Of a stretch of 58,072 nucleotides of DNA, positions 36,364-45,352 are shown in pieces. This stretch comes from Chitinophagales bacterium. Lineage in GTDB: Bacteria; Bacteroidota; Bacteroidia; Chitinophagales; JADJOU01. The stretch spans positions 117,725 to 175,796 of the forward strand of contig JAURJQ010000030.1 of the NCBI GenBank assembly GCA_030832185.1, written 5' to 3'. How positions within the stretch are numbered: the stretch's first letter is position 1; every line of letters starts with the position of its first letter. Under the pieces are notes generated by a model. It worked only from the letters and a program-made list of their open reading frames with translations, was not told the DNA's origin and ran no database searches. Position numbers and translations under genes: made by a program.

Positions 36364-38621
36364 TAATCTTTTTTCCCACTTGGTAGAATAGAGTCAAGAT
36401 CTACATCTTGGAGATTAGAACCGTAGCTATCTATTGGTGCTCTATCATCTAGATAGCTACAATTAAATTTTTGAATAGTAGCACTGTCTGTTTCATTGAA
36501 AAACGAACCAGATTTATATTTCGGCAAGGTAGTTGCTTTCTTATAAAATTTGGCCCAGATAGGCAGCGCAGAGTTAGCTCCTTGACCTAGTCGTGTAGAT
36601 GCAAAAGTAATAGAAGGATCATCTGCTCCTACCCATACCGCAGTGAGAAGATTGGACGTACTTCCTATAAACCAGCCATCAGAATTTGATTGAGTAGTTC
36701 CAGTTTTGCAGGCTATTTCTTCTTTAAATCCATATTGGCTGCGCAGGCGAGTAGCAGTGCCTTTCTCTTTGGATACTTGCTGAAGCATTAGGTTCATTAG
36801 TTTTGCTGTTTCAGCAGTTATAGCTTCCTTGGATTGCGGCTTATTTTCAAATATGACATTGCCATTTTTATCTTCTATACGATCTATGTAGTATGGCTGA
36901 CTAAAGATTCCCTCATTCATATAGGGTGAGTAGGCTCCAAGCATTTCTATAACGGATACATCCGCTGTGCCAAGACATATAGCGGGCACTTCTTCGAATT
37001 CAGTTTCTATCCCTAGCTGTCTGGCCTTATCTATAAGAAGAGACGGTCCGAATTGTTTGATTAATAGGGCAGCAATTCTATTGTCTGAGACTTGGAGGCC
37101 CGCTTTAAGAGAAACTTCCTCCCCATCCTGGAAATTTTTTGATCCTTTAGGGTCCCAACTTTCATGACCTTCGATGAGCGGTTTTTCATATTTAAGCTTA
37201 CTACAAGGCGTCATTCCATTCTCTAATGCTACATTATACAAAAATGGCTTGAATGTAGAGCCCACCTGTCTTTTTGTAGATTTTCGAACATGGTCGTATT
37301 TGAAAAAATTAAAATCAACACCACCTACCCACGCTCTTATCTTACCTGTTTGAGGCTCCATAGCACATAGTCCTGTTTGTAATATTTTTTTGATGTATTT
37401 GATAGAGTCTATGACACTCATCATCGTATCTACTGGGCCACGATAGGTAAAAATTTGCATGGTATGCTTCTCTTTGCCTAGGATAGTGAAAATTTCCTCT
37501 TCAGATTTTCCAGCATCACTTAGTGCTTTATAATGTTCAGTTTCTCGAACTATATTTTTGACTAAATCAGGATTAGCCTTAGCCCCATATTTATAAGGAT
37601 CCTTAGCTCCCCATTCACGGAGAAATTCTTTTTGAAGCCATGGCATATGCTCAGCTACTGCTATTTCAGCATAGTTTTGAAGTTTAGAATTTATCGTGGT
37701 GTGAATGCGCAATCCGTCTGTGTATATATTGTATGATTCTCCGTTTTCTTTGGTATAATTCCTAAGTATTTCTACTAGTTCTATTCTAATCTGCTCTCTA
37801 AGGTATGGAGCCATACCTGTGCTTGGAGAGGTCAGTTTATAATCAAGTTTGATTGGGAGTTTTTTGGCTCTATTTGCTGTCGTTTCGTTTATAAATCCAG
37901 CTTTTCTCATTTGTTCGATGACTATGTTTCTCCTTTTTAGTGCGTTCTTTGGCTTTGATTTAGGATTATAAAGTGAAGGTCCTTTGAGCATGCCAACTAA
38001 AATGGCAGATTCATCAAGAGTAAGCTTTATAGGTTCTTTATTGAAATAGGTTTTAGAGGCCTCTCTAAGACCATAAGAATTATGCAGGAAAGGAACTGTA
38101 TTAAAGTAGAGGGCGAGAATTTCTTGTTTGGAAAAATTTCGCTCTAGTTCTATTGCTATATACCACTCTTTTATTTTTTGTATCAGCCGCTTGAATTTAT
38201 TCTTTCTACCTTCAGAATGAAATAGGTTTTTCGCCAATTGTTGGGTAATCGTGCTAGCACCAGATGGCTTTCTGAGTACGAAGGTTCTAAAGGTGGCAGA
38301 GATAACTCCAAAGACATCAATGCCAGAATGATCATAAAATCGCTCATCTTCTGTGGCTATGAGAGCCTCTATCGTGCTAGCTGAAATTTGCTTATAATTA
38401 AGTTCTGTTCTATTTTCATAGTAGAGTTTACCCATGACTTCGACATCTTCACTATAGATTACAGAAGATACCTGGCTTTCAGGGTTTTTAATATACTCTA
38501 TAGAAGGTAATTCTCCTAGCCAACCTTGAGCAACAGAAAATAGTAGTAGAGAAAATAAGAGTATAAACCCAATGAATACCTTGAAAAATAATCTAAAATA
38601 GTACTTAAAGCTATTTTCCAT
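36360..38621 (-). CDS. Class A penicillin-binding protein 1A (glycosyltransferase/transpeptidase)
   Basis: Encodes 753 residues. One N-terminal membrane anchor (about 10-31), then the GT51 transglycosylase domain (LIATEDERFYDHSGIDVFG, GASTITQQLAKNLF, KIKEWYIAIELERNFSKQEILALYFN) and the transpeptidase domain with SxxK in RQVGSTFKPFLY (Ser near 459), SDN in LQVSDNRIAALL and KTGTT (near 639). It builds and cross-links peptidoglycan on the periplasmic face. Starts 7 nt after glmS, so precursor supply and polymerisation are apparently co-transcribed. Confidence 0.95.
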   Translation of the reverse strand: MENSFKYYFRLFFKVFIGFILLFSLLLFSVAQGWLGELPSIEYIKNPESQVSSVIYSEDVEVMGKLYYENRTELNYKQISASTIEALIATEDERFYDHSGIDVFGVISATFRTFVLRKPSGASTITQQLAKNLFHSEGRKNKFKRLIQKIKEWYIAIELERNFSKQEILALYFNTVPFLHNSYGLREASKTYFNKEPIKLTLDESAILVGMLKGPSLYNPKSKPKNALKRRNIVIEQMRKAGFINETTANRAKKLPIKLDYKLTSPSTGMAPYLREQIRIELVEILRNYTKENGESYNIYTDGLRIHTTINSKLQNYAEIAVAEHMPWLQKEFLREWGAKDPYKYGAKANPDLVKNIVRETEHYKALSDAGKSEEEIFTILGKEKHTMQIFTYRGPVDTMMSVIDSIKYIKKILQTGLCAMEPQTGKIRAWVGGVDFNFFKYDHVRKSTKRQVGSTFKPFLYNVALENGMTPCSKLKYEKPLIEGHESWDPKGSKNFQDGEEVSLKAGLQVSDNRIAALLIKQFGPSLLIDKARQLGIETEFEEVPAICLGTADVSVIEMLGAYSPYMNEGIFSQPYYIDRIEDKNGNVIFENKPQSKEAITAETAKLMNLMLQQVSKEKGTATRLRSQYGFKEEIACKTGTTQSNSDGWFIGSTSNLLTAVWVGADDPSITFASTRLGQGANSALPIWAKFYKKATTLPKYKSGSFFNETDSATIQKFNCSYLDDRAPIDSYGSNLQDVDLDSILPSGKKDY

Positions 38622-38628
38622 TTTTGGA

Positions 38629-40473
38629 TTATTCTACCGTAACACTTTTAGCTAGATTTCTAGGTTGATCTACGTTACAGCCTCTTTCTAGTGCCGTATA
38701 ATAGGATAGTAATTGAAGTGGAATAGAAGCCAGAATAGGACTTAGACAATCTTCTGTATCAGGCACTTCAATAACATGTTTCGCTAATTTTTTAATTTGA
38801 GTATCTCCATGTCGAGCTATAGCAATGACCTGTCCCTTTCTAGCCGCGACTTCTTGCACATTACTAAGGGTCTTTTCATGGCTGCTTATGTTATTCACGA
38901 GAAATACTACAGGCATTTCTTCATCTATAAGTGCAATAGGGCCATGCTTCATTTCTGCTGCAGGATAACCTTCTGCATGTATGTAGGAAATTTCTTTTAA
39001 TTTGAGCGCACCTTCTAAAGCTGCTGGGAAGTTATACCCTCTACCTAAGTAGAGAAAATTAGTAGCATTTTTATACTCTTTGGCTATCGCTTTTACCTTC
39101 TCTTCACATGATTTGAGAAGTGATTCTATTTTTGATGGTAAAATTTCAAGTTCGTGAAGCAATTGGTTCAGTCGGGATTTAGATAAGGTATTTTTATTTT
39201 CAGCTATCCAAAGTGCAATGAGGAAAAATACAGAAACCTGGGCGGTAAAAGCTTTAGTACTAGCTACGCCTATTTCAGGTCCAGCATGGGTATAGCATCC
39301 AGCATGAGAAGCCCTAGGAATAGAAGAACCTACCACATTGCAAACCCCAAGAATCAAGCAGCCTTTCTGTTTAGCCATTTCGATGGCAGCTAGGGTGTCA
39401 GCGGTCTCCCCCGACTGCGATATAGCTATAATAATATCGTCTTCGTCTATGACTGGATTTCTATATCTAAATTCCGAGGCATACTCTACTTCTACATTAG
39501 CTCTAGCTAGATCTTCAATCATATATTCAGCTAAAAGACCAGCATGCCAAGAGGTTCCACAAGCCACAATTACGATTCTTCTGGACGCCATGATTCGATT
39601 TTTGTACTCTTCCAGACCGCCTAATTTTATTTTACCATTTGTTAAATCTACCCTTCCGCGGACACTGTCATAAATGCTCTTTGGCTGCTCATGTATTTCC
39701 TTGAGCATAAAATGCTCATAACCGCCTTTTTCAATAGACTCTAGGTTGAGTTCTAATTCTTGAATATTAGGTGTTTTTTCTTCGTTTTGGATAGTTTTTA
39801 ATTCAAAGTTACCATCTCTATTTAATGTTACCATTTCTTCATCATTAATATAGATGACTTTCTTGGTGTATTCTATAACTGGCGAGGCATCAGAAGCCAG
39901 AAAAAATTCATTTTCTCCTATACCTACTATCAGTGGGCTTCCCTTTCTAGCACCAATGAGTATATTGGGTTCTTTTTTAGAAAACACTGCTATAGCATAA
40001 GCTCCAGTAACTTCATTTAACGCTAAGCGAACAGCTTTGTCTAGCGCACATTTTTCCTTTTTTTGAATTTCTTCAATCAGATGGGGAAGGACTTCTGTAT
40101 CTGTATCAGATATAAATTTGTAGCCTCTTCTTGTTAGCTCTTCTTTGATGGATTGAAAATTTTCTATAATACCATTATGAACGACTACTATATCCCCATT
40201 ATTACTTATATGAGGGTGAGAATTTATTTGACTCGGGGGGCCATGTGTGGCCCAACGAGTATGGCCAATGCCGAGTGCCCCGTTTATACTAGCTTTTGTA
40301 GCTAATTCTTCTAACTCAGATACTTTCCCTTTTTGCTTTATTAGGGAGATATTCCCATTATTCATAAGTGCTACACCTGCACTGTCATAGCCTCTATATT
40401 CTAGTCTTTTTAATCCTTTTAAGAGAATGGGATAGGCTTCTTTGGTTCCTATATAGGCTACAATTCCACACAT
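38629..40473 (-). CDS. glmS: Glutamine-fructose-6-phosphate aminotransferase (isomerizing)
   Basis: Encodes 614 residues, normal length. Makes glucosamine 6-phosphate, the first step to UDP-GlcNAc. N-terminal nucleophile amidotransferase domain: MCGIVAYIG with Cys2, RLEYRGYDSAGVAL and GIGHTRWATHGPPS. Two SIS domains follow with VACGTSWHAGLLAEYMIED, SQSGETADT, and LGRGYNFPAALEGALKLKEISYIHAEGYPAAEMKHGPIALI (key residues). The C-terminus is LPRNLAKSVTVE-like (QPRNLAKSVTVE). Between the DUF4270 gene (12-nt gap) and PBP1A. Confidence 0.98.
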   Translation of the reverse strand: MCGIVAYIGTKEAYPILLKGLKRLEYRGYDSAGVALMNNGNISLIKQKGKVSELEELATKASINGALGIGHTRWATHGPPSQINSHPHISNNGDIVVVHNGIIENFQSIKEELTRRGYKFISDTDTEVLPHLIEEIQKKEKCALDKAVRLALNEVTGAYAIAVFSKKEPNILIGARKGSPLIVGIGENEFFLASDASPVIEYTKKVIYINDEEMVTLNRDGNFELKTIQNEEKTPNIQELELNLESIEKGGYEHFMLKEIHEQPKSIYDSVRGRVDLTNGKIKLGGLEEYKNRIMASRRIVIVACGTSWHAGLLAEYMIEDLARANVEVEYASEFRYRNPVIDEDDIIIAISQSGETADTLAAIEMAKQKGCLILGVCNVVGSSIPRASHAGCYTHAGPEIGVASTKAFTAQVSVFFLIALWIAENKNTLSKSRLNQLLHELEILPSKIESLLKSCEEKVKAIAKEYKNATNFLYLGRGYNFPAALEGALKLKEISYIHAEGYPAAEMKHGPIALIDEEMPVVFLVNNISSHEKTLSNVQEVAARKGQVIAIARHGDTQIKKLAKHVIEVPDTEDCLSPILASIPLQLLSYYTALERGCNVDQPRNLAKSVTVE

Positions 40474-40485
40474 AATTTTAAAATA

Positions 40486-41799
40486 TTAAAGATCAGTATA
40501 ATATAATTTTAATTTAGGTTTAGCAGCATTTCCTGTGCCGCCAATAACTACACTCGAAGGTAGGAAATCTGAAAATTTGGTCAAAGAATTGGAAATCAGT
40601 AATGGTGCTGAATAAATTCTCAACTTTCTGGTTGTATTTATATTGGTTCCCATCCTATTGACATACATTGCTATATTGTACTTATATTCCTTACAGGGAT
40701 TAACTCCTATTGAGGTGTCTTTGATAGAAATTAAAAAGCCTTTTTTGTATAGTTCGTCCGGTAGGGCAAACTCACGATTTAAGGTGTCCAACGACATAAG
40801 TCCAAGATTCGGTGTGAGAAAAACTCCTGTATCTAGTATGTATAGGCTTAGTTCTGCTTTGAAAACACTTTTCATTTTCATGAAACTGGAGAGATCTGGA
40901 AGCACTAAGGTCGTTACATAGCCACTCAATCCATGGCTGTATAAAAGATTATCTCCAGAGGTATTATTTGGATTTTGACTTGCTAATCTTGCTAGACTTG
41001 AATTGTCATGAAGAAATTGATTAATAGTGGTTGAATTATTCCCTCCAGTGTTAAAATCAGAGGTGATCGAGCCTCCATTGGCATTCTTGCCATAAATTCT
41101 TAGCGTGTTATCAGATCCTATGCTTAGTAATACAAATCCATTTGTACTGTTACTTCCGCTACTTCTTACGTAGAGTCCTTTCAGTACATTCTGAAAATCT
41201 GCGTCACTTGAATAGACTCCTGGGGCAATAATTTTATTGGCTAGACTGCGATTTAAAGGAACTCTTATGGCTGGAGCTGCCTTAAATCCTCCATCTAAGG
41301 TGCTATCCTTATAATTAGCGGTAAAATTAGTTAGGGAACCAAGTAAGCTAGGATTATAACTATAGGTCATTTTTTTACTATTAGGGTCGGTTTCTATTCC
41401 TTCTGTCATTTCATATACCTCTAAACTGAATGGCTGATTTGCAGAGCCGTAGGCAGGAGTAGTTGCATAATAAGGAATAATTAGCACGATAGAATCCACT
41501 GACGCAAAAGTAAAACTCTTACTAGATAGTGTAGTCTGATAGCTAGCGAAATAGCTAGATCTAAAAGTGCCGTAATGCTCATCTATTTTAGTGCCAAAGG
41601 GGACTACACTGGTATTCCTTATCGCTCTTAATGAATCTAAAGCATTATACCCGATTACCACAAGGCTATCATTTGATTTCCAATTGAGTGGAAAATTACT
41701 TGTGTTGTCAATAAAATCTGTACCTTCTTTACTACAAGAGTATAGGGAAATAAGAATGAAAAGCTGGCAAATCGTTTTCGTTAAATTATGCGCCTTCAC
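40486..41799 (-). CDS. DUF4270 lipoprotein
   Basis: Encodes 437 residues. Signal peptide with lipobox ISLYSC, so the mature N-terminal cysteine is near residue 22. The rest is strand-rich with Ser/Asn/Thr runs: DSLRAIRNTSVVPFGTKIDEHYGTFRSSYFASY, GFKAAPAIRVPLNRSLA, FKAELSLYILD and a C-terminal PKLKLYYTD strand. This is the Bacteroidota DUF4270 layout. Function unknown; probably at the outer membrane. It overlaps the half-glgA gene by 14 nt and precedes glmS, a gene order I recall as common in the phylum. Confidence 0.82.
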   Translation of the reverse strand: MKAHNLTKTICQLFILISLYSCSKEGTDFIDNTSNFPLNWKSNDSLVVIGYNALDSLRAIRNTSVVPFGTKIDEHYGTFRSSYFASYQTTLSSKSFTFASVDSIVLIIPYYATTPAYGSANQPFSLEVYEMTEGIETDPNSKKMTYSYNPSLLGSLTNFTANYKDSTLDGGFKAAPAIRVPLNRSLANKIIAPGVYSSDADFQNVLKGLYVRSSGSNSTNGFVLLSIGSDNTLRIYGKNANGGSITSDFNTGGNNSTTINQFLHDNSSLARLASQNPNNTSGDNLLYSHGLSGYVTTLVLPDLSSFMKMKSVFKAELSLYILDTGVFLTPNLGLMSLDTLNREFALPDELYKKGFLISIKDTSIGVNPCKEYKYNIAMYVNRMGTNINTTRKLRIYSAPLLISNSLTKFSDFLPSSVVIGGTGNAAKPKLKLYYTDL

Positions 41800-42622
41800 T
41801 TTCTAAAACTGGTTTGAAAGCATCTATATATTCAAAGAATGCCTTAGGATTATCATGAGTCATATCTCTATTAAACGTTGGCTTTTTGCTATCTATTACA
41901 CATTTATTGAGATCGCTATCAATAGAATGAGTGTTGAGGATAATTCCATCAGAGTAATTAATAGCACCACGGCATAAAGCAGTGTGCGTAGCGGGTTTAA
42001 AATCTAAGCCTTTTTCTTCCTTTATAGCATTGTCAAGAAGAGCTTTTTCTAAAAATTTTTCTTCAAGAGCATGATTGAAGCTCTCATCAAATATATTAAA
42101 AAATATTTTAGATTCCGAAAATATGGGGTCAGCTCCATATAAGGTGCGAGCATAAAAAGGCACCAGACTCGTCATCCAGCCATTGCAAATTATAAAGTCT
42201 GGAGCCCACCCAAATTTTCGCACTGTCTCCATGATACCTCTATTGAAAAATATCATGCGCTCTGAATTGTCATCATAGAATTTTCCATTTTCATCTTCAA
42301 AGTCAAATTTCCTTGTATAAAAATCGTCATTATGTAAGAAATAGATTTGAAGTCTGTGTTTAGAATTAGGTAAAGATGCTACTTTTACTGTTAAAGCAAA
42401 ATCTTCGTCGTTAAACATTACGTTGATTCCACTTAATCTGACAACCTCATGAAGCTTGTGTCTTCGCTCATTGATGGTTCCAAACCGCGGCATGAGAATG
42501 CGCACATCAAGTCCGTTAGAAGCTAATTCGTTCGGGAGTTCGGATATTTTATTGGCTATATCTGTCAAATTGTTAAACGGCTCTAACTCAGAAGTCAGAA
42601 AAAGTAATTTTCTCTTAGTCAT
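41786..42622 (-). CDS. Glycogen/starch synthase-like protein, N-terminal GT5 half only
   Basis: Encodes 278 residues similar to the N-terminal Rossmann half of GlgA: KLLFLTSELEPF, LPNELASNGLDVRILMPRFGTIN, HDDF/YF-like HNDDFYTRKFDFEDENGKFYDDNSERMIFFNRGIMETV and FIICNGWMTSLVPFYAR. Full GlgA is about 470 residues, and the C-terminal GT-B half with the catalytic ExxGxxxxE region is absent. The ADP-glucose-binding KxGGL motif is also missing (NNLTDIANK in its place). Starch synthesis activity is therefore unlikely. The protein is followed by DUF4270, glmS and PBP1A, suggesting an envelope role. Confidence 0.8.
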   Translation of the reverse strand: MTKRKLLFLTSELEPFNNLTDIANKISELPNELASNGLDVRILMPRFGTINERRHKLHEVVRLSGINVMFNDEDFALTVKVASLPNSKHRLQIYFLHNDDFYTRKFDFEDENGKFYDDNSERMIFFNRGIMETVRKFGWAPDFIICNGWMTSLVPFYARTLYGADPIFSESKIFFNIFDESFNHALEEKFLEKALLDNAIKEEKGLDFKPATHTALCRGAINYSDGIILNTHSIDSDLNKCVIDSKKPTFNRDMTHDNPKAFFEYIDAFKPVLESEGA

Positions 42623-42668
42623 TAAATAAAAAATTTAGAGGTGTACAGATTCACTAGTTAACTATCTG

Positions 42669-42676
42669 CAAAGATA
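42669..42676 (-). promoter_or_regulatory. -7 promoter element for the half-glgA / DUF4270 / glmS / PBP1A operon
   Basis: The minus strand reads TATCTTTG, 46 nt before the ATG at 42622. It is the only such element I found upstream of the four-gene run. Confidence 0.5.
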
Positions 42677-42754
42677 ATACAAAATAAATGGAAATCTACC
42701 TAATTATTTTGTATTTTATCCGAAAAGTCTTTATTCGCAAGTCTTGTCGCTAGA

Positions 42755-43519
42755 TTACGACTTAATCACTATGTTAGAATTAGCCTGCGCTGCGCAGGTG
42801 ATGAGGAGATCGCCTATATGCACATGAGATGGCCTGGAGACTATGTAGTAAACGGCGTCTGCTACATCCTTAGCATAAAGGGGCTTAAATCCCTGATAAA
42901 CCTTTTCCGCTTTAGCTTTATCGCCATGAAATCTCACCTCTGAAAATTCTGTATGAACCATGCCAGGTGCTACACTGCTTACTTTGATATTATGCTCTAA
43001 GAGATCTAGTCTTAAACTTTTGGTCAGTGCATCCACAGCACTTTTGCTAGCGCTATAAACATTGCCGCCTAGATACATGTCTCGCGCTGCAGTGCTACTT
43101 ATATTTACTATATGCCCAGATTTATTTTCTATCATGAAAGGAATAACTTCTTTCGTAAGATAGATAAGGCCTTTAAGATTAGTATCTATCATCGTTTCCC
43201 AATCAGATTCTAATCCTTCTTGGAATGGAGATTTGCCTAACGCTAAGCCTGCATTATTAACGAGTAGGTCAATTTTAGTAAGAAGATTTGCACAACTAGC
43301 AAGACTATCTTTTACCTTTTCGCGCTGCTGTATGTCAAAGCAGACGGTTCGCACGTCGACATTATATTTAGTTTTTAAACTGGATGCCAGTTTATTCAAT
43401 CTATCTAGTCTTCTACCAGATATAATAAGGTCCCACTGATTCGTAGCAAGAATTTCGGCTGTGGCCTCTCCTATGCCGGAAGTAGCTCCCGACACGAATG
43501 CTAATTTATTTTTTGTCAT
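42755..43519 (-). CDS. Short-chain dehydrogenase/reductase, YdfG-like
   Basis: Encodes 254 residues of a classical SDR. Evidence: SGATSGIGEATAEIL (NAD(P) loop), the basic residues SGRRLDRL after strand 2 suggesting NADPH, VNNAGLALG, the catalytic Ser-Tyr-Lys set with NISSTAARDMYLGGNVYSASKSAVDALTKSLR, and VSSVAPGMVHTEF. This matches YdfG-like 3-hydroxy-acid/serine dehydrogenases. Substrate not determinable. A TAAATTTG element on the minus strand lies 7 nt upstream. Confidence 0.92.
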   Translation of the reverse strand: MTKNKLAFVSGATSGIGEATAEILATNQWDLIISGRRLDRLNKLASSLKTKYNVDVRTVCFDIQQREKVKDSLASCANLLTKIDLLVNNAGLALGKSPFQEGLESDWETMIDTNLKGLIYLTKEVIPFMIENKSGHIVNISSTAARDMYLGGNVYSASKSAVDALTKSLRLDLLEHNIKVSSVAPGMVHTEFSEVRFHGDKAKAEKVYQGFKPLYAKDVADAVYYIVSRPSHVHIGDLLITCAAQANSNIVIKS

Positions 43520-43526
43520 AAGACGA

Positions 43527-43534
43527 CAAATTTA
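43527..43534 (-). promoter_or_regulatory. -7 promoter element for the SDR gene
   Basis: The minus strand reads TAAATTTG, ending 7 nt before the ATG, so the transcript would be leaderless or nearly so. Confidence 0.5.
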
Positions 43535-43567
43535 TATCATACTGCTCTAACTAATTTGTCTTAATTT

Positions 43568-43575
43568 TACTTTTG
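43568..43575 (+). promoter_or_regulatory. Possible -7 promoter element for the flippase gene
   Basis: TACTTTTG fits TAnnTTTG and lies 55 nt before ATG 43631. Confidence 0.4.
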
Positions 43576-43630
43576 TTTAGAAATATATAGCGGACACTAA
43601 TAAATTTAGCGTGTTCGAAACTTTTAATTT

Positions 43631-44923
43631 ATGAACGATATAAAGAATAAGTACTTCTTTCTTTTTGATAGATATCAGCTATTGCTCAAAAGCTTTTCAA
43701 CTATTTTTATTTTTAGAAGTGGAGTCATTGCTATTAATTTAGGCACAGGCATATTGCTAAGAAATGAATTAGGAGAAGCAAATAGTGGGCAGTTTGGCCT
43801 CTTTATAGGCGCTTTAATATTGTTCAATACGTTTCTCAACCTTGGATTCAATGGCAGTGCTATCTATTATGCCAAAAAGAAACCTGAAAAGTTATCACTA
43901 TACCTTACGACTAATTTTATTATCACTGGCATAAGTATCGTAGTCATTTTATTAGCTCTTTTCTTGTTTAGTTTTTATTTTACATTTCAGTCTAATACTC
44001 TGCGAATTGTATTCATTGCTTGTTATATTATCTATTCTTTTTCCCTCATTTATAGATCTTTTCTTCAAGGTATGGATGAAAATTTATTTATGCAAAAAGT
44101 TGATTTGGGTACGCGAATTGTTTATGGCATTTTCATACTTATGCTTTATTATTTGAGCATAATGTCTGTGACATTTATTATTGTATTTATGACATTAGAG
44201 TATTTCATTTTTACATGCTTAGCTCATGCTAAGGCTAAGGTTAAAATCTGGCCTCTTCATTGGGATATGAGTTTTTTTAAAGAAAATATTCTCTTTAATA
44301 TGAAAAACTATTTGGCAGGATTTTTGTACATTTTACTACTTAAAGGGGATCAATTTATCATTAAAGCATTCTATAATAACCATCAAGTAGGAGTTTACGG
44401 TATCGGCGGGACTATTGTTGAGAATATGTTTATGGTTACTAGTATCATTTGTGCCATGTACATTCCTAGGTTGTTAGAGAGGGATAATTTCTTAGATATA
44501 CTTGAAAATACTAAGAAGGTACTCTTATTCGTATTCTTATCAAGTGCAGTTATGGCTTTGATGGTGTTTCTCTTTAGTCCTTGGCTTTATGAAATGTATT
44601 TTCATAAACAAGATGTCCAAGGCATAAGCTCATTGCGTATTCTGCTGCTTGGCTTTATTTCCTTATCTATGTTTATTTTAACCTATCAGATATATTTTTC
44701 AGTCCGCTTAAAAAAATCTTTGCTTATAATTCTTAGTATAGGTGTTGTGTTAAATTTACTTTTAAATTATTTATATCTCCCTAAATATGGAATTATTGCG
44801 TCAGCTTGGGCATCTAGTATTTGCTATACCTTAGTCGCTATATTGTCATTTTTAGATTTATACTATCTTAAGAAAGGAAACTATAAACGCAGAACACTAA
44901 TGCTGGATGAAGAACGCGAATGA
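43631..44923 (+). CDS. Polysaccharide-type flippase (MOP superfamily)
   Basis: Encodes 430 residues with about twelve membrane helices, beginning with SGVIAINLGTGILLRNELGEANSGQFGLFIGALILFNTFLNLGFNGSAIYYAKKK (key: helix 1, NSGQFG, then a short loop and FNGSAIYY), the usual Wzx/MATE-like opening. The C-terminus is a short basic tail (KKGNYKRRTL). Such proteins move lipid-linked glycans across the inner membrane. It is far from the main polysaccharide locus and could serve that or another glycan. Confidence 0.85.
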   Translation: MNDIKNKYFFLFDRYQLLLKSFSTIFIFRSGVIAINLGTGILLRNELGEANSGQFGLFIGALILFNTFLNLGFNGSAIYYAKKKPEKLSLYLTTNFIITGISIVVILLALFLFSFYFTFQSNTLRIVFIACYIIYSFSLIYRSFLQGMDENLFMQKVDLGTRIVYGIFILMLYYLSIMSVTFIIVFMTLEYFIFTCLAHAKAKVKIWPLHWDMSFFKENILFNMKNYLAGFLYILLLKGDQFIIKAFYNNHQVGVYGIGGTIVENMFMVTSIICAMYIPRLLERDNFLDILENTKKVLLFVFLSSAVMALMVFLFSPWLYEMYFHKQDVQGISSLRILLLGFISLSMFILTYQIYFSVRLKKSLLIILSIGVVLNLLLNYLYLPKYGIIASAWASSICYTLVAILSFLDLYYLKKGNYKRRTLMLDEERE

Positions 44924-45254
44924 TTTTCTTATTCATAGTGCCAAAGTCGATTTCGGCATTCTAAAAAAGTGGACGAATTTGAAGTTGATGACTTCAGATG
45001 AAGTGTTTAAAAATTTAAAAAATCTCGTAGGCTTTCGAATCCAAAGAATGTTAGATCATGATTATTCTAGTTTGCTTGAGCTACTCTACAAATGTGATAT
45101 TTCAGAAATTAAGGTTCGTTCATGCTTTGATGCTAAGAAAACATCGAAGGAGATAGCTAATGAACTAGCAGAATTATATATACAGCGTATGCGTCAAAAA
45201 TGGCAAACTAGACTCCTATATGATAATCCAGATGTCAAAGGTGATTGGGACTAG
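44907..45254 (+). CDS. Small conserved-looking protein of unknown function
   Basis: Encodes 115 residues starting inside the flippase gene (17-nt overlap), so it is probably translationally coupled. No signal peptide or membrane segment. Mostly helical, acidic N-terminal half with LVGFRIQRMLDHDYSSLLELLYKCDISE and a second helix SKEIANELAELYIQRMRQKWQTR. I recall similar unannotated ~115-residue proteins in other Bacteroidota but know no function. Confidence 0.65.
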   Translation: MKNANDFLIHSAKVDFGILKKWTNLKLMTSDEVFKNLKNLVGFRIQRMLDHDYSSLLELLYKCDISEIKVRSCFDAKKTSKEIANELAELYIQRMRQKWQTRLLYDNPDVKGDWD

Positions 45255-45325
45255 GATTTAAGTATTATTAGCAATTTAAAACATTATTATACAAGTTTAT
45301 ATATTCAAATGTTTTCCTTATATCT

Positions 45326-45333
45326 TATCTTTG
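45326..45333 (+). promoter_or_regulatory. -7 promoter element for the desaturase
   Basis: TATCTTTG, 19 nt before ATG 45353. Confidence 0.55.
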
Positions 45334-45352
45334 TATTTGTAAATTAAACAAT

